From Hoeflea phototrophica DFL-43 (GTDB lineage Bacteria; Pseudomonadota; Alphaproteobacteria; Rhizobiales; Rhizobiaceae): a stretch of 64,000 nt of DNA. The DNA lies in assembly GCF_000154705.2 (NCBI RefSeq), contig NZ_CM002917.1, positions 3,855,853 through 3,919,852 on the forward strand. Direction: 5' to 3'. This document shows, piece by piece, positions 10,053 through 17,624 of this stretch; position 1 is the stretch's first letter, and every line of letters begins with the position of its first letter. The notes below the pieces were generated by a model, which was given only the letters and a program-made list of their open reading frames with translations, had not been told where the DNA came from and searched no databases. The position numbers and the translations under genes are program-made.

Positions 10053-10358
10053 ATGTCGCAGAAATCAATCATTGGCGCTTCGGCGCTCGCAGGCGCCGTG
10101 GCCATGGCCATCTCCGGTGCCAGCTTCGTCGCTTCCACCGGCGACGCCGCCGCTGCCACTGAAAAGTGCTACGGCATCGCCTTGGCAGGCAAGAACGATT
10201 GCGCAGCAGGCCCAGGCACCACATGTGCAGGCACCTCGACAGTCGATTTCCAAGGCAACGCCTGGAAAAGTGTTGACGCCGGCACATGCACAACCATGAG
10301 CGCCGAAGGCGATCGCATGGGCTCGCTTGAGCCGCTTGACCGCGATCTTCCGGCCTGA
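10053..10358 (+). CDS. bufA1: Bufferin-type peptide precursor (DUF2282, BufA1-like)
   Basis: A 101-residue precursor of the DUF2282 family. It begins with a signal peptide ([20 protein letters not shown], cleavage likely near DAAA) and has a short mature domain with four cysteines at 39, 50, 58 and 79 in the order [23 protein letters not shown]. This is the pattern of bufferins, ribosomally made peptides whose cysteines are modified by the neighbouring DUF692 (MNIO) enzyme and which bind copper in the periplasm. AAGGAG stands six bases before the ATG. It is the first gene of a four-gene operon. The modification and copper binding are known from homologous systems and inferred here. Confidence 0.88.
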   Translation: MSQKSIIGASALAGAVAMAISGASFVASTGDAAAATEKCYGIALAGKNDCAAGPGTTCAGTSTVDFQGNAWKSVDAGTCTTMSAEGDRMGSLEPLDRDLPA

Positions 10359-10390
10359 TTGCGCAACTCTTAAGGAACGGGAACCAAGGC

Positions 10391-11311
10391 ATGACGCGGT
10401 CCGCCCATGAAACCACATCTGCTGGAAGCTCCCCTTTCCCGAGCTACCCGCTCCCGCCTCGTGCGGGAGCGGGATTGAAGACCGAACACATCGACGCCAT
10501 CCTGGCGGATGACTACCGTATCGGCTTTTTGGAGGTTCATGCGGAAAACTATATGGGCGACGGCGGGCCACCGCATCGTGCCCTTTCCGCCATCCGAGCC
10601 GAGTTCCCACTTTCCGTACACGGTGTCGGCCTTTCCATTGGCTCGGCAGGCGGAATTGATCCCGACCATCTCGAACGCCTCGCCCGGGTTGTCGAGCGCT
10701 ATCAGCCCGGCATGGTGTCCGAGCATCTGGCATGGTCAAGCCATGATGCGGGATACTTCAACGACCTGCTTCCGGTGCCCTACAATGGCGAAACACTGGA
10801 GCGCGTCACCGCCCATATTGGTCAGATCCAGGACCGGCTCAAACGCAGAATCCTTCTCGAAAATCCATCGACCTATGTGGCGTTCGAAGACACAACCATG
10901 AGCGAAACGGATTTCATTCGCGAGATCGCCCGCCGCTCTGGCTGCGGCCTGCTTCTCGACATCAACAATGTGTTTGTCTCAGCCACCAATCACGGCTGGA
11001 AGCCGATGCAGTACCTGCGCGATTTCCCGCTTGAAATGGTTGAGGAAATCCACCTAGCAGGCCACGCAGAGGACACCGACGATGAAGGCGAGCTGCTCTT
11101 GATCGATGCCCATGACCGGCCCGTCGCCGACGACGTTTGGAAACTCTACGAAATCGTCATCAGCCAGGCCGGCCCGTTGCCAACACTGGTCGAATGGGAC
11201 AATGACGTTCCCGAATGGCCGGTGCTGCGCCATGAGGCACAACTGGTTGACAGGATTCTCGACCGGCTCGGCCCGATATCCATGCTTGGATCGCGCCATG
11301 CCGCCGAATGA
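10391..11311 (+). CDS. bufB: MNIO (DUF692) family bufferin maturase
   Basis: A 306-residue TIM-barrel protein of the DUF692 family, the multinuclear non-heme iron oxidative (MNIO) enzymes. These install oxidative modifications such as thiooxazole on cysteines of precursor peptides. Likely iron ligands are visible: H50 and E52 in LEVHAEN, H77 in LSVHGVG, E111 and H112 in SEHLAW, D190 in LLLDINN, and H221 and H225 in EIHLAGH. The gene starts 32 bases after bufA and its end overlaps bufC by 14 bases, so the three are surely one operon. The substrate would be the neighbouring bufferin. Confidence 0.92.
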   Translation: MTRSAHETTSAGSSPFPSYPLPPRAGAGLKTEHIDAILADDYRIGFLEVHAENYMGDGGPPHRALSAIRAEFPLSVHGVGLSIGSAGGIDPDHLERLARVVERYQPGMVSEHLAWSSHDAGYFNDLLPVPYNGETLERVTAHIGQIQDRLKRRILLENPSTYVAFEDTTMSETDFIREIARRSGCGLLLDINNVFVSATNHGWKPMQYLRDFPLEMVEEIHLAGHAEDTDDEGELLLIDAHDRPVADDVWKLYEIVISQAGPLPTLVEWDNDVPEWPVLRHEAQLVDRILDRLGPISMLGSRHAAE

Positions 11312-12104
11312 GATCTTGCCAGAGACCGGACAGCCGGCGTTTGGCGCGGCGCTTCTCGACCCGGACTTGCCGCTGCCCCATGGTGTTGTTGGCCCGCGCG
11401 GCAAAGCGGCGACAAAACGCTTTGCCGTCTATCGCAACAATGTCACGGTCAGTCTTGTAAACGCGCTGGCGGACATTTTTCCCGCTGTGGCACGACTGGT
11501 CGGCGAGGACTTCTTCCGCAGCATGGCCCGTCTCTATATGAGCCACGAGCCGCCGCAATCCGCCCGACTGTTTGAATATGGCCACGGATTCGCAGCATTT
11601 CTCGAGCATTTTGAACCTGTCTCAAAACTCCCCTACCTTCCAGATGTCGCGCGTCTCGAACGTAGCTGGCTTGACGCCTATCACGCCGCGGACGCCGAGC
11701 CGCTGGCACCCGAGGCACTCGCCGCCGTTGCACCTGAAGATTTGGGGAGTCTCTGCTTCACGCCGCACCCGGCAACCCGAACAGTCAACAGCCGCTTTGC
11801 AGCAGTTTCGATCTTCTCGGCCAGCCGTTCAAACAAGCCGCTTGACCAGATCAAGCCGCTCACGCCGGAGGCCGGACTTGTCACGCGGCCATTGGACGAA
11901 GTGCAGATCCGTCTTCTGCCGCCTGGTGCAGCACCGTTCTTCGAAGCGTTGATCGCTGGGCGGACTTTAGGCGAAGCGGCGGAACAAACAGTTGAGCAGA
12001 ACCCGAGCTTTGATCTGCCAAGTGCCCTGACAGCCATGCTGGAGTCCGGCGCATTCACCAAGTGCCAGCCTGAGGGCCAGCCAACCAGGAAGGATATTCC
12101 ATGA
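11298..12104 (+). CDS. bufC: BufC-like partner protein (DUF2063)
   Basis: A 268-residue protein of the DNA-binding-domain-named DUF2063 family, which regularly accompanies DUF692 enzymes. In studied MNIO systems such partners present the precursor peptide to the enzyme. The start at 11298 (MPPNEILPE) overlaps the end of bufB. The frame is open farther upstream, but only as a shadow of bufB. Typical features are RFAVYRNNVTVSLVNALADIFP in the first third and YLPDVARLERSWLDAYHA in the middle. It ends in an ATGA overlap with the DoxX gene. Partner role is by analogy. Confidence 0.88.
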   Translation: MPPNEILPETGQPAFGAALLDPDLPLPHGVVGPRGKAATKRFAVYRNNVTVSLVNALADIFPAVARLVGEDFFRSMARLYMSHEPPQSARLFEYGHGFAAFLEHFEPVSKLPYLPDVARLERSWLDAYHAADAEPLAPEALAAVAPEDLGSLCFTPHPATRTVNSRFAAVSIFSASRSNKPLDQIKPLTPEAGLVTRPLDEVQIRLLPPGAAPFFEALIAGRTLGEAAEQTVEQNPSFDLPSALTAMLESGAFTKCQPEGQPTRKDIP

Positions 12105-12691
12105 AAGCAACAATCGACTTGCTCGTTGATCTGCACCACCGGATCTTCGGTTTTCTTGAACGCGCAGCCGACAGCTGGCTTTTGGGATTGTTTGCCCGTT
12201 TCGTCTTCGCAGCAGTGCTTTGGGGCTATTTTCTCAATTCGGCCCGAACCAAGGTGGGCGAAGGCATAACCGGGTTCTTCTCCATCCAGTCCGGCGCTTA
12301 CTACCAGATCGCTTACCCGGCGGTCGAAGCCGCCGGCGGTGATGTCGGCGCGGTGTCGTTCATTCCATGGGGTCTGATCGTGTTGCTCGGGACCTATGCC
12401 GAGTTCATCCTGCCTCTGTTGCTGGTGATCGGACTGTTCTCACGAATTGCGGCCGTCGGTATGGTCGTTTTCATCGCGGTCCAGACATATGTCGATGTCA
12501 CCGTTCACCAGATCGGAGCAGAAGCCATTGGATCGCTGTTTGACCGTTTTCCAAATGCGGTAATCGCCGATCAGCGCCTGCTCTGGATGGTGCCGCTCGT
12601 GGTGATCGCCCTCAAAGGGCCAGGGCTGCTGTCGATTGATGCATTGCTGGCCCGCAGACGGCAGGGCATGGGCCGGATGGTTCACGCCTGA
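12101..12691 (+). CDS. DoxX family membrane protein
   Basis: A 196-residue inner-membrane protein with about four hydrophobic segments, including LFARFVFAAVLWGYFL, FIPWGLIVLLGTYAEFILPL and MVVFIAVQTYV. This layout and the position behind bufABC match the DoxX-type proteins that often close bufferin operons. The ATG overlaps the bufC stop (ATGA), so the two are translationally coupled. Its job in metal defence is not known; a redox or membrane-anchoring role for the maturation system is possible. A strong hairpin terminator follows. Confidence 0.85.
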   Translation: MKATIDLLVDLHHRIFGFLERAADSWLLGLFARFVFAAVLWGYFLNSARTKVGEGITGFFSIQSGAYYQIAYPAVEAAGGDVGAVSFIPWGLIVLLGTYAEFILPLLLVIGLFSRIAAVGMVVFIAVQTYVDVTVHQIGAEAIGSLFDRFPNAVIADQRLLWMVPLVVIALKGPGLLSIDALLARRRQGMGRMVHA

Positions 12692-12723
12692 GCACTTCAG
12701 GCGTCAATCATGCAAGATATGAA

Positions 12724-12751
12724 CATGGCGCTCAGTCTCCTGAGCGCCATG
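12724..12751. terminator. Hairpin between the convergent doxX and hsp20 genes
   Basis: A perfect 12-bp stem (CATGGCGCTCAG with CTGAGCGCCATG) encloses a TCTC loop. It sits between the ends of two convergent genes and can fold in both transcripts. There is no U run on either side, so it may act as an end-protecting structure or a weak bidirectional terminator. Confidence 0.6.
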
Positions 12752-12779
12752 AAACCCATTCCATCTGGGGGAGACGGAA

Positions 12780-13247
12780 TCAGGCCTTGTTGGCTTCGAT
12801 CTGCTTCGGCTCGGTGCCGGCGTCGCTGGAAATCGCGATACGGCGCGGCTTCATCGCTTCAGGGATCTCGCGTGTGAGATCGATATGGAGAAGTCCGCTT
12901 CGCAAAGATGCCCCGGTCACCTCAACATGCTCAGCAAGTTGGAAACGGCGTTCGAAGGCGCGCTTGGCAATCCCGCGATACAGGAATTCGACGCCGTCGA
13001 CATCCTGCTCATCAGCCTTCTCACCTTTGACCGTAAGCGCATGCTCACGAGCCTCGATGGAGATTTCGGCCTCTTCGAAACCGGCCACAGCCATGGTGAT
13101 GCGGTAGGTGGTCTCACCCGTGCGTTCGATGTTGTAGGGCGGATAGGATTGAGTCTGTTCGGGCTGCGCCAGGCTATCAAGCATGGTCAGAAGCCGGTCA
13201 AATCCCACAGTGGAACGATACAGCGGTGAAAAATCAACGTGACGCAT
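12780..13247 (-). CDS. Small heat shock protein Hsp20/IbpA
   Basis: A 155-residue alpha-crystallin-type chaperone that holds unfolded proteins during heat stress. The short N-terminal arm (MRHVDFSPLYRSTVGFDRLL) is the class A form usual in rhizobia. The alpha-crystallin domain runs from about residue 37 (YPPYNIERTGETTYRIT) through AVAGF to LRSGLLHIDL, and an IPEAMKPRRIAI tail follows. The upstream region has an RpoH-like promoter and a ROSE-like thermometer hairpin that covers the Shine-Dalgarno, listed separately. Transcription and translation both appear heat-controlled. Confidence 0.95.
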   Translation of the reverse strand: MRHVDFSPLYRSTVGFDRLLTMLDSLAQPEQTQSYPPYNIERTGETTYRITMAVAGFEEAEISIEAREHALTVKGEKADEQDVDGVEFLYRGIAKRAFERRFQLAEHVEVTGASLRSGLLHIDLTREIPEAMKPRRIAISSDAGTEPKQIEANKA

Positions 13248-13350
13248 AAGGGTCCTCCTTCAGAGCGACATTCAGTTTTGCGTTTTGGCATCTGGTTTGC
13301 CCCACAATGGGCGGCATCCCGGCCAGCGGACCCGGTATTTGGCGTCCGCA
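13248..13350 (-). promoter_or_regulatory. ROSE-like RNA thermometer in the hsp20 5' UTR
   Basis: The last hairpin of the leader (minus strand, 13269 to 13252) reads GUCGCUCUGAAGGAGGAC. It pairs GUC with GAC and CUCU with the GGAG of the Shine-Dalgarno, leaving one unpaired G opposite. This matches the ROSE signature UYGCU facing the ribosome-binding AGGA with a bulged G, which melts on heating. The likely UTR is about 100 bases, the usual ROSE length. Further hairpins can be drawn upstream (13290-13335). The melting behaviour is inferred from the family. Confidence 0.75.
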
Positions 13351-13356
13351 AACACA

Positions 13357-13385
13357 ATGTGGGAATTGAAATCCGGTGCTTCAAG
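13357..13385 (-). promoter_or_regulatory. RpoH (sigma-32)-type promoter of hsp20
   Basis: On the minus strand CTTGAA (13385-13380) is followed after 16 bases by CCCACAT (13363-13357). This fits the heat-shock sigma factor pattern (CTTGAA, then a CCCCAT-like -10). Transcription would start near 13350, giving a leader of about 100 bases that contains the ROSE-like hairpin. Confidence 0.65.
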
Positions 13386-13513
13386 ACCATGCCCATTTTC
13401 CCCAGCGATGAGCCCCACAAACCATTTCTTCGCTCAGTCGGCAGGCTTTGATCGGAATCAGGAAAGCCTTTTCCTTTTGACCTGCGTGCAGTGAACGCCT
13501 AATCCGGTGGATC

Positions 13514-14473
13514 ATGAAACAGGACGCTTCGCTTCTGATAGAAACCCCAGGGAACCCGGTTCCCGGCAACCATGTCGCGGGCTGGTTCGACAGCGCCGGC
13601 GGAAAACGGCTGCGCTATGCAATCTTCAAATCGGAGACGACGACGGCGCGCGGCACCGTGGTTCTGTTGCAAGGCCGCAATGAATGCATCGAGAAATACT
13701 ACGAAACCATTGGGCATTTCACCCGTCGTGGCCTCTGGGTTGCAACATTCGACTGGCGGGGCCAGGGCCTTTCCGAGCGGCTGACAAAGAACCCGCAACG
13801 CGGTCATGTTCGCCGGTTCAAGGATCTGCAGGCAGATCTTTCGATCTTTCTTGAAACGATCGTGCTGCCTGAAACCCGCTTGCCCTTTTGTATGGTGGCC
13901 CACTCGATGGGGGCACTGGTCGCCCTGTCGATGGCGCCCCGGCTAGGCAACCGAATTGACCGCATGGTTCTGTTGGCTCCCTTCATTGAGCTGTCAAACC
14001 AGAAATTGCCCACCGGTCTTATCCGGACGTTGACCCGCATGTTCAGAATGCTCGGGCTCGGCTGGTTGGCAACAGGCAAGGACAGGTTCCCGCGCGCCTT
14101 CGAGAACAATGTGCTGACCAGTGACCGGGCACGGTTCGACAGAAACATCGCGCTGTATATGCAACACCCGGAATTGCGGCTCGGCCCGCCCAGCGCTTCC
14201 TGGGTCAGCGAGATGCTCGTGGCCATGAGCCGCGTCACACGTGTCGAGCACCTTCACAAGATCAAGGTGCCGACGCTGCTGATAGGAGCCGGCAATGACC
14301 AAATCGTCGCCGCCCACGCGATTGAGGAACTCGGCAACCGTTTTAGGGCTGGACGGTCGGTCATCATTGATGGTGCCCGTCATGAACTTCTGCAGGAAGC
14401 CGACCGCTACCGGTTTGCAGCGCTGGCCGCGATCGATGCCTTTATTCCACCCGACCAGGGTGGCGATTCGTAA
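13514..14473 (+). CDS. Alpha/beta hydrolase, lysophospholipase/monoacylglycerol lipase type
   Basis: A 319-residue soluble hydrolase of the serine aminopeptidase S33/lysophospholipase (PldB-like) family. The oxyanion region is VLLQGRNECIEKY, the nucleophile elbow is AHSMGAL (Ser about residue 136), and the late acid and histidine are in GNDQIVA and GARHELLQE. FDWRGQGLSERL is typical of monoglyceride-lipase-like members. A GGTGGA Shine-Dalgarno precedes the ATG closely. It is divergent from hsp20 and converges with hisN. Its substrate is probably a lysophospholipid or a monoacylglycerol, by family only. Confidence 0.85.
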   Translation: MKQDASLLIETPGNPVPGNHVAGWFDSAGGKRLRYAIFKSETTTARGTVVLLQGRNECIEKYYETIGHFTRRGLWVATFDWRGQGLSERLTKNPQRGHVRRFKDLQADLSIFLETIVLPETRLPFCMVAHSMGALVALSMAPRLGNRIDRMVLLAPFIELSNQKLPTGLIRTLTRMFRMLGLGWLATGKDRFPRAFENNVLTSDRARFDRNIALYMQHPELRLGPPSASWVSEMLVAMSRVTRVEHLHKIKVPTLLIGAGNDQIVAAHAIEELGNRFRAGRSVIIDGARHELLQEADRYRFAALAAIDAFIPPDQGGDS

Positions 14474-14482
14474 ACCCGCCCT

Positions 14483-15262
14483 TCAATCCGGACGATTGAG
14501 CATTTCGAGCGCTTGGGCATGCAATTCTGGCGATCCGGCGGCAACGATATTGCCGCCGTTTTCTGGTGCGCCGCCATCCCAGGTGGTCATTTTGCCACCG
14601 GCCTCCTCAATCAGTGGAATAAGCCCGCCGACGTCGTAGGGCTTGAGATCGCTTTCCACCACCAGATCGATGTGACCGGCAGCAACCATCGCATAGGCAT
14701 AGCAATCGCAGCCATAGCGGGCGAGCCGGACCGACTGCTCAATACGCTGATAGGCTGGTTTGAGATCATCGGGGAAGATGAACGGAGACGTCGTCATCAG
14801 GATCGCCTGATCGAGGTCGACGCCTGAACGGCTGCGGATCAGATCCACCTTGCCATTGCGCTGAACCACCGCATTCCCTGGCTCCGCAATGAAACGTTCG
14901 CCGGTGAAGGGCTGATCCATCATGCCCATCACCGCCTTGCCCTTGTGGTAAAGGCCGACCAGCGTCCCCCAGACCGGCAATCCGGAAATGAAGGCGCGTG
15001 TGCCATCAATCGGGTCGATAACCCAGACATACTCTCGATCAAGACCGACATCACCATGCTCTTCGCCAAGAATGCCGTGATCTGGAAACCGGTCTGAAAT
15101 CAGCGTTCTGATCGCACGCTCGGCCTCGCGGTCTGCCTCCGTAACCGGGTCAAAGCCGGCGGCTTCCTTGTTGTCCACAGCGACCGACATCCGAAATCGG
15201 GGCAGGGTTTCAGCCGCCGCGGCCTCGGCGATGGCTTCAAAAAAGGCGAAATCGGGAAGCAT
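14483..15262 (-). CDS. hisN: Inositol monophosphatase family protein, probable histidinol-phosphatase
   Basis: A 259-residue Mg-dependent phosphatase of the inositol monophosphatase fold. The ATG at 15262 is preceded by GGAG and gives a normal N-terminus; the frame upstream runs into the sRNA region. Metal ligands are in GEEHG (E67) and DPIDGTRAF (D83, D86), and the second aspartate motif is in YDVGGLIPLIEEAGG. The DPIDGT-RAF form and length favour the HisN type, which dephosphorylates histidinol phosphate in histidine synthesis, over SuhB or CysQ. An MmgR-like sRNA gene is divergent from it, the arrangement after which the suhB RNA motif was first named. Confidence 0.85.
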   Translation of the reverse strand: MLPDFAFFEAIAEAAAAETLPRFRMSVAVDNKEAAGFDPVTEADREAERAIRTLISDRFPDHGILGEEHGDVGLDREYVWVIDPIDGTRAFISGLPVWGTLVGLYHKGKAVMGMMDQPFTGERFIAEPGNAVVQRNGKVDLIRSRSGVDLDQAILMTTSPFIFPDDLKPAYQRIEQSVRLARYGCDCYAYAMVAAGHIDLVVESDLKPYDVGGLIPLIEEAGGKMTTWDGGAPENGGNIVAAGSPELHAQALEMLNRPD

Positions 15263-15410
15263 CGGGAACTCCGTGAGGATATGTGGAGGGTCGATTGCAG
15301 CAGGGTGCCGGCAGCTTCTCCTCCTCGCCCGCTGTGGACAAAAAAGCAAGGGGCTATGTCCAGCGCGACTCATCTCTTCGCAACCGCGAACCGAATCGAC
15401 CAGCTCAAGC

Positions 15411-15439
15411 TTGACATTTGTGCGCTGCAACATTAGATT
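15411..15439 (+). promoter_or_regulatory. Housekeeping promoter of the MmgR-like sRNA
   Basis: TTGACA (15411-15416), a 17-base spacer and TAGATT (15434-15439) form a near-consensus sigma-70 promoter. It would start a transcript near 15446, giving about 76 bases up to the end of the U run. Confidence 0.75.
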
Positions 15440-15445
15440 CTGTTT

Positions 15446-15521
15446 ACAGTCTTTGACTGTAAATGCCCTCCTTGGGCGTTTCCTCCCTAGACTCTGCCGC
15501 GCTTCGAGCGCGGTTTTTTTT
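15446..15521 (+). ncRNA. mmgR: MmgR/suhB-type small RNA (alpha-r8 family)
   Basis: The segment has its own promoter, a first hairpin formed by TGCCCTCCTTGGGCG, an unpaired pyrimidine-rich stretch (TTTCCTCCC), and a strong terminator stem CCGCGC-TTCGA-GCGCGG followed by eight T. Both flanking genes run on the opposite strand, so the terminator must serve an independent transcript. Size, the CCTCCC anti-Shine-Dalgarno-like motif and the position upstream of an inositol-phosphatase gene match the alphaproteobacterial MmgR (formerly suhB) RNA family. In Sinorhizobium it affects polyhydroxybutyrate granules. Identity is from memory of the family; a covariance search would settle it. Confidence 0.82.
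15497..15521 (+). terminator. Intrinsic terminator of the MmgR-like sRNA
   Basis: A 6-bp GC stem (CCGCGC with GCGCGG) with a TTCGA loop is followed directly by eight T. It is the clearest factor-independent terminator in the window. Confidence 0.9.
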
Positions 15522-15589
15522 GAATGATCTTGAGGCCGTGGGCTTTGCCGGGCGGCTGCGACCGGCCTTCAGGTGATGGCAGACAAACC

Positions 15590-16507
15590 CTATTCGGCAG
15601 CAAGCCGCTGATCGGCGGCTTCATCGCGCACATGGGCCATCATCCGGGCCGCAAAGTCGCTCAAATCCGCACGCAAAAGGTCAAACCCGGACGTTTTCTC
15701 CAATGTTTCCTCATTCACATAAAGACCGCGGTTGATCTCGATCTGCAATGCATGAAGGCCACGGCCCGGGCGGCCGTAATGCTCAGTGATGAAGCCACCC
15801 GCATAAGGCTTGTTGCGAACCACGTGATAGCCAAGTCCGGAGAGAAACGAGACGGCGGCGCGCGACAAATCATGCGCAGCACTCGCGCCATAGCGGTCAC
15901 CGATGATAAAGTCGGGCCTGCGATTGCCTCCGGCCACACGCACATTGGCCGGCATGGAATGGCAGTCGATCAGGATCGCCTTGCCAAATTGCACATGGGT
16001 TTGGGCAATGGTCTTGCGCAGGCAGGCATGATACGGTCGATACACCTGTTCAATGCGCGACAGCCCCTCCTCGACACTCAGTTTTCCGCGGTAAATGTCC
16101 ATGTTCTCGGCAACAAGACGTGGAATCGTCCCGAGCCCACCAGCCACACGCATTGAACCGATATTCGCGAAAGGCGGCAGGGCACCATCGAACATGTGCG
16201 GGTCGAGTTCATACGGTTCCCGGTTGACATCAAGCCAGGCGCGCGGAAACAACGCTGCGAGCAGCGGTGCTCCCAATTGCACGACACTTGAAAAAAGCTC
16301 ATCAACATAATGATCTTCTGAACGCCGTATTGACCGGCGGTCAAGCCTCGACATGCCCAGAAAGGCTTCGGGATAAATCCGTCCCGAATGTGGTGAATTG
16401 AATACAAATGGCTGTGTTTGCTGTGCCGGGCGGTGAAGCTCGAACGGTGCGATTGCGTGCGAAGCCTCTGTTTTGCTCCCCGCAAGTGGCCTTTCGGCAT
16501 CGCCCAT
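15590..16507 (-). CDS. N-formylglutamate amidohydrolase family protein
   Basis: A 305-residue zinc hydrolase of the N-formylglutamate amidohydrolase family, which releases glutamate and formate at the end of histidine degradation. The ATG at 16507 has AAAGGG seven bases upstream. Typical motifs are FVFNSPHSGRIYPEAF, RSEDHYVDELF, LDVNREPYELDP and ILIDCHSMPANVR, where the histidines and glutamates include the expected metal ligands. No other hut genes are nearby, so its role outside histidine breakdown is open. It lies beside cpdR, a conserved pairing in Rhizobiales. Confidence 0.9.
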   Translation of the reverse strand: MGDAERPLAGSKTEASHAIAPFELHRPAQQTQPFVFNSPHSGRIYPEAFLGMSRLDRRSIRRSEDHYVDELFSSVVQLGAPLLAALFPRAWLDVNREPYELDPHMFDGALPPFANIGSMRVAGGLGTIPRLVAENMDIYRGKLSVEEGLSRIEQVYRPYHACLRKTIAQTHVQFGKAILIDCHSMPANVRVAGGNRRPDFIIGDRYGASAAHDLSRAAVSFLSGLGYHVVRNKPYAGGFITEHYGRPGRGLHALQIEINRGLYVNEETLEKTSGFDLLRADLSDFAARMMAHVRDEAADQRLAAE

Positions 16508-16682
16508 GTCACACCCTTTGTCCCGGCAATTCCCTGATTCACCTTGCCAGTTGGGCTGGAGCCTGTCCAGTCCAGCTCCCATCTCACCGCAAAAGCGCCA
16601 TCATTCACCGGATGTTTACTGGCATGCCGCATGATCGTCGCAGACAAAGCTCCATGAGCATGATGACAGGTTTGGAAACACA

Positions 16683-17048
16683 ATGACTCCAAAAATTCTT
16701 CTCGCAGAAGACGACAATGATATGCGCCGGTTTCTGGTCAAGGCGCTCGAGAAGGCCGGCTACGAAGTCCGGTCTTTCGACAACGGCGCCAGCGCCTATG
16801 ACCGTCTGCGCGAAGAGCCGTTCAACCTTCTGCTGACGGATATCGTCATGCCGGAAATGGACGGGATCGAACTCGCGCGCCGGGCAACAGAACTCGACCC
16901 TGATCTCAAGGTGATGTTCATCACCGGATTTGCCGCAGTTGCGCTCAATCCGGATTCGAAGGCGCCTCGCGATGCCAAGGTGCTCTCCAAGCCTTTCCAC
17001 CTGCGCGATCTGGTGGACGAGGTCAACAAGATGATCGTTGCCGCCTGA
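16683..17048 (+). CDS. cpdR: CpdR-type single-domain response regulator
   Basis: A 121-residue receiver domain with no output domain. The acidic pocket is AEDDND (D10-D11), the phosphoacceptor is D53 in LLTDIVMPEMDG, and the conserved lysine is K103 in SKPFHLRDLV. Length, sequence and position before tRNA-Val match CpdR, which in Caulobacter and Sinorhizobium directs ClpXP to degrade CtrA and other cell-cycle proteins when unphosphorylated. It is divergent from the amidohydrolase gene. Two CtrA-type boxes occur elsewhere in this window (42782-42837). Confidence 0.92.
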   Translation: MTPKILLAEDDNDMRRFLVKALEKAGYEVRSFDNGASAYDRLREEPFNLLLTDIVMPEMDGIELARRATELDPDLKVMFITGFAAVALNPDSKAPRDAKVLSKPFHLRDLVDEVNKMIVAA

Positions 17049-17086
17049 CGGCAGACTTGAATGGAATCGACGGCGCATTGAACCTC

Positions 17087-17115
17087 CCAGTCGCCCCGGC
17101 GGGGCGCCTGACTGG
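17087..17115 (+). terminator. Hairpin downstream of cpdR
   Basis: CCAGTC (17087) pairs with GACTGG (17110), enclosing a second CGCCCC-GGC-GGGGCG stem. There is no U run, so this may be a rho-dependent or end-protecting structure rather than a classic terminator. Confidence 0.4.
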
Positions 17116-17187
17116 ACCACTTTGCCACATCAACGGCCGCGCAAACCGGCAAAGCCGGGCTAAGCTGAAAATCGATTTCTTTTCATG

Positions 17188-17216
17188 TTGACGTCACATG
17201 GCTTTTTGTGGTGTAT
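17188..17216 (+). promoter_or_regulatory. Promoter of tRNA-Val
   Basis: TTGACG (17188-17193), a 17-base spacer and GTGTAT (17211-17216) stand 15 bases before the tRNA, fitting a sigma-70 promoter with a short 5' leader. Confidence 0.65.
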
Positions 17217-17230
17217 GCGCCGCATCAGAT

Positions 17231-17305
17231 GGGCGTGTAGCTCAGCGGGAGAGCACTACATTGACATTGTAGGGGTCACAGGTTCAATCCCTGTCACGCC
17301 CACCA
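17231..17305 (+). tRNA. tRNA-Val (anticodon GAC)
   Basis: The acceptor arms GGGCGTG and CACGCCC pair fully. The D arm (GCTC...GAGC), the anticodon stem CTACA/TGTAG with loop TTGACAT, and the T arm ACAGG-TTCAATC-CCTGT are all present. The anticodon is GAC, reading GUC and GUU valine codons. The 3' CCA is encoded. Confidence 0.97.
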
Positions 17306-17624
17306 TCTGGCCCACAAGATGAGTTCCGGTGCATCTAAGCCCCTTTGATAGAGCTGCTTCGCGGCAGCCCCTTGGGCAGAGCGTGTCAAACGCTCACTCT
17401 GTGTGATTACCCAACCACGACAGCAATAGAAGATATCCGCATGGGCAGCATCGGCCATTGCGGAAGCGCGATTGTTAGAAACGTCGTTAGGGTTAACCAA
17501 GCATAGACGTTGTTTCCAACCATAGGCAATGCTTCTGTGTCGCACGCCCAGTTGGACGGAAAAAAGGCGCTGTCCTGATTTGAAACAAAGCCCAGACTTT
17601 TCCATTCAGAGGGGTCCCTCGGGA
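17306..17624. other. Intergenic region between tRNA-Val and the sulfatase-like gene
   Basis: About 320 bases without a convincing gene. It contains small hairpins (GCTGC-TTCGC-GGCAGC and GAGCGT-GTCAA-ACGCTC near 17352-17395) that may end the tRNA transcript, although neither has a U run. A GGTTAACC palindrome lies near 17490. The frame of the next gene is open from 17529, but residues before 17625 look non-conserved. Confidence 0.5.
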
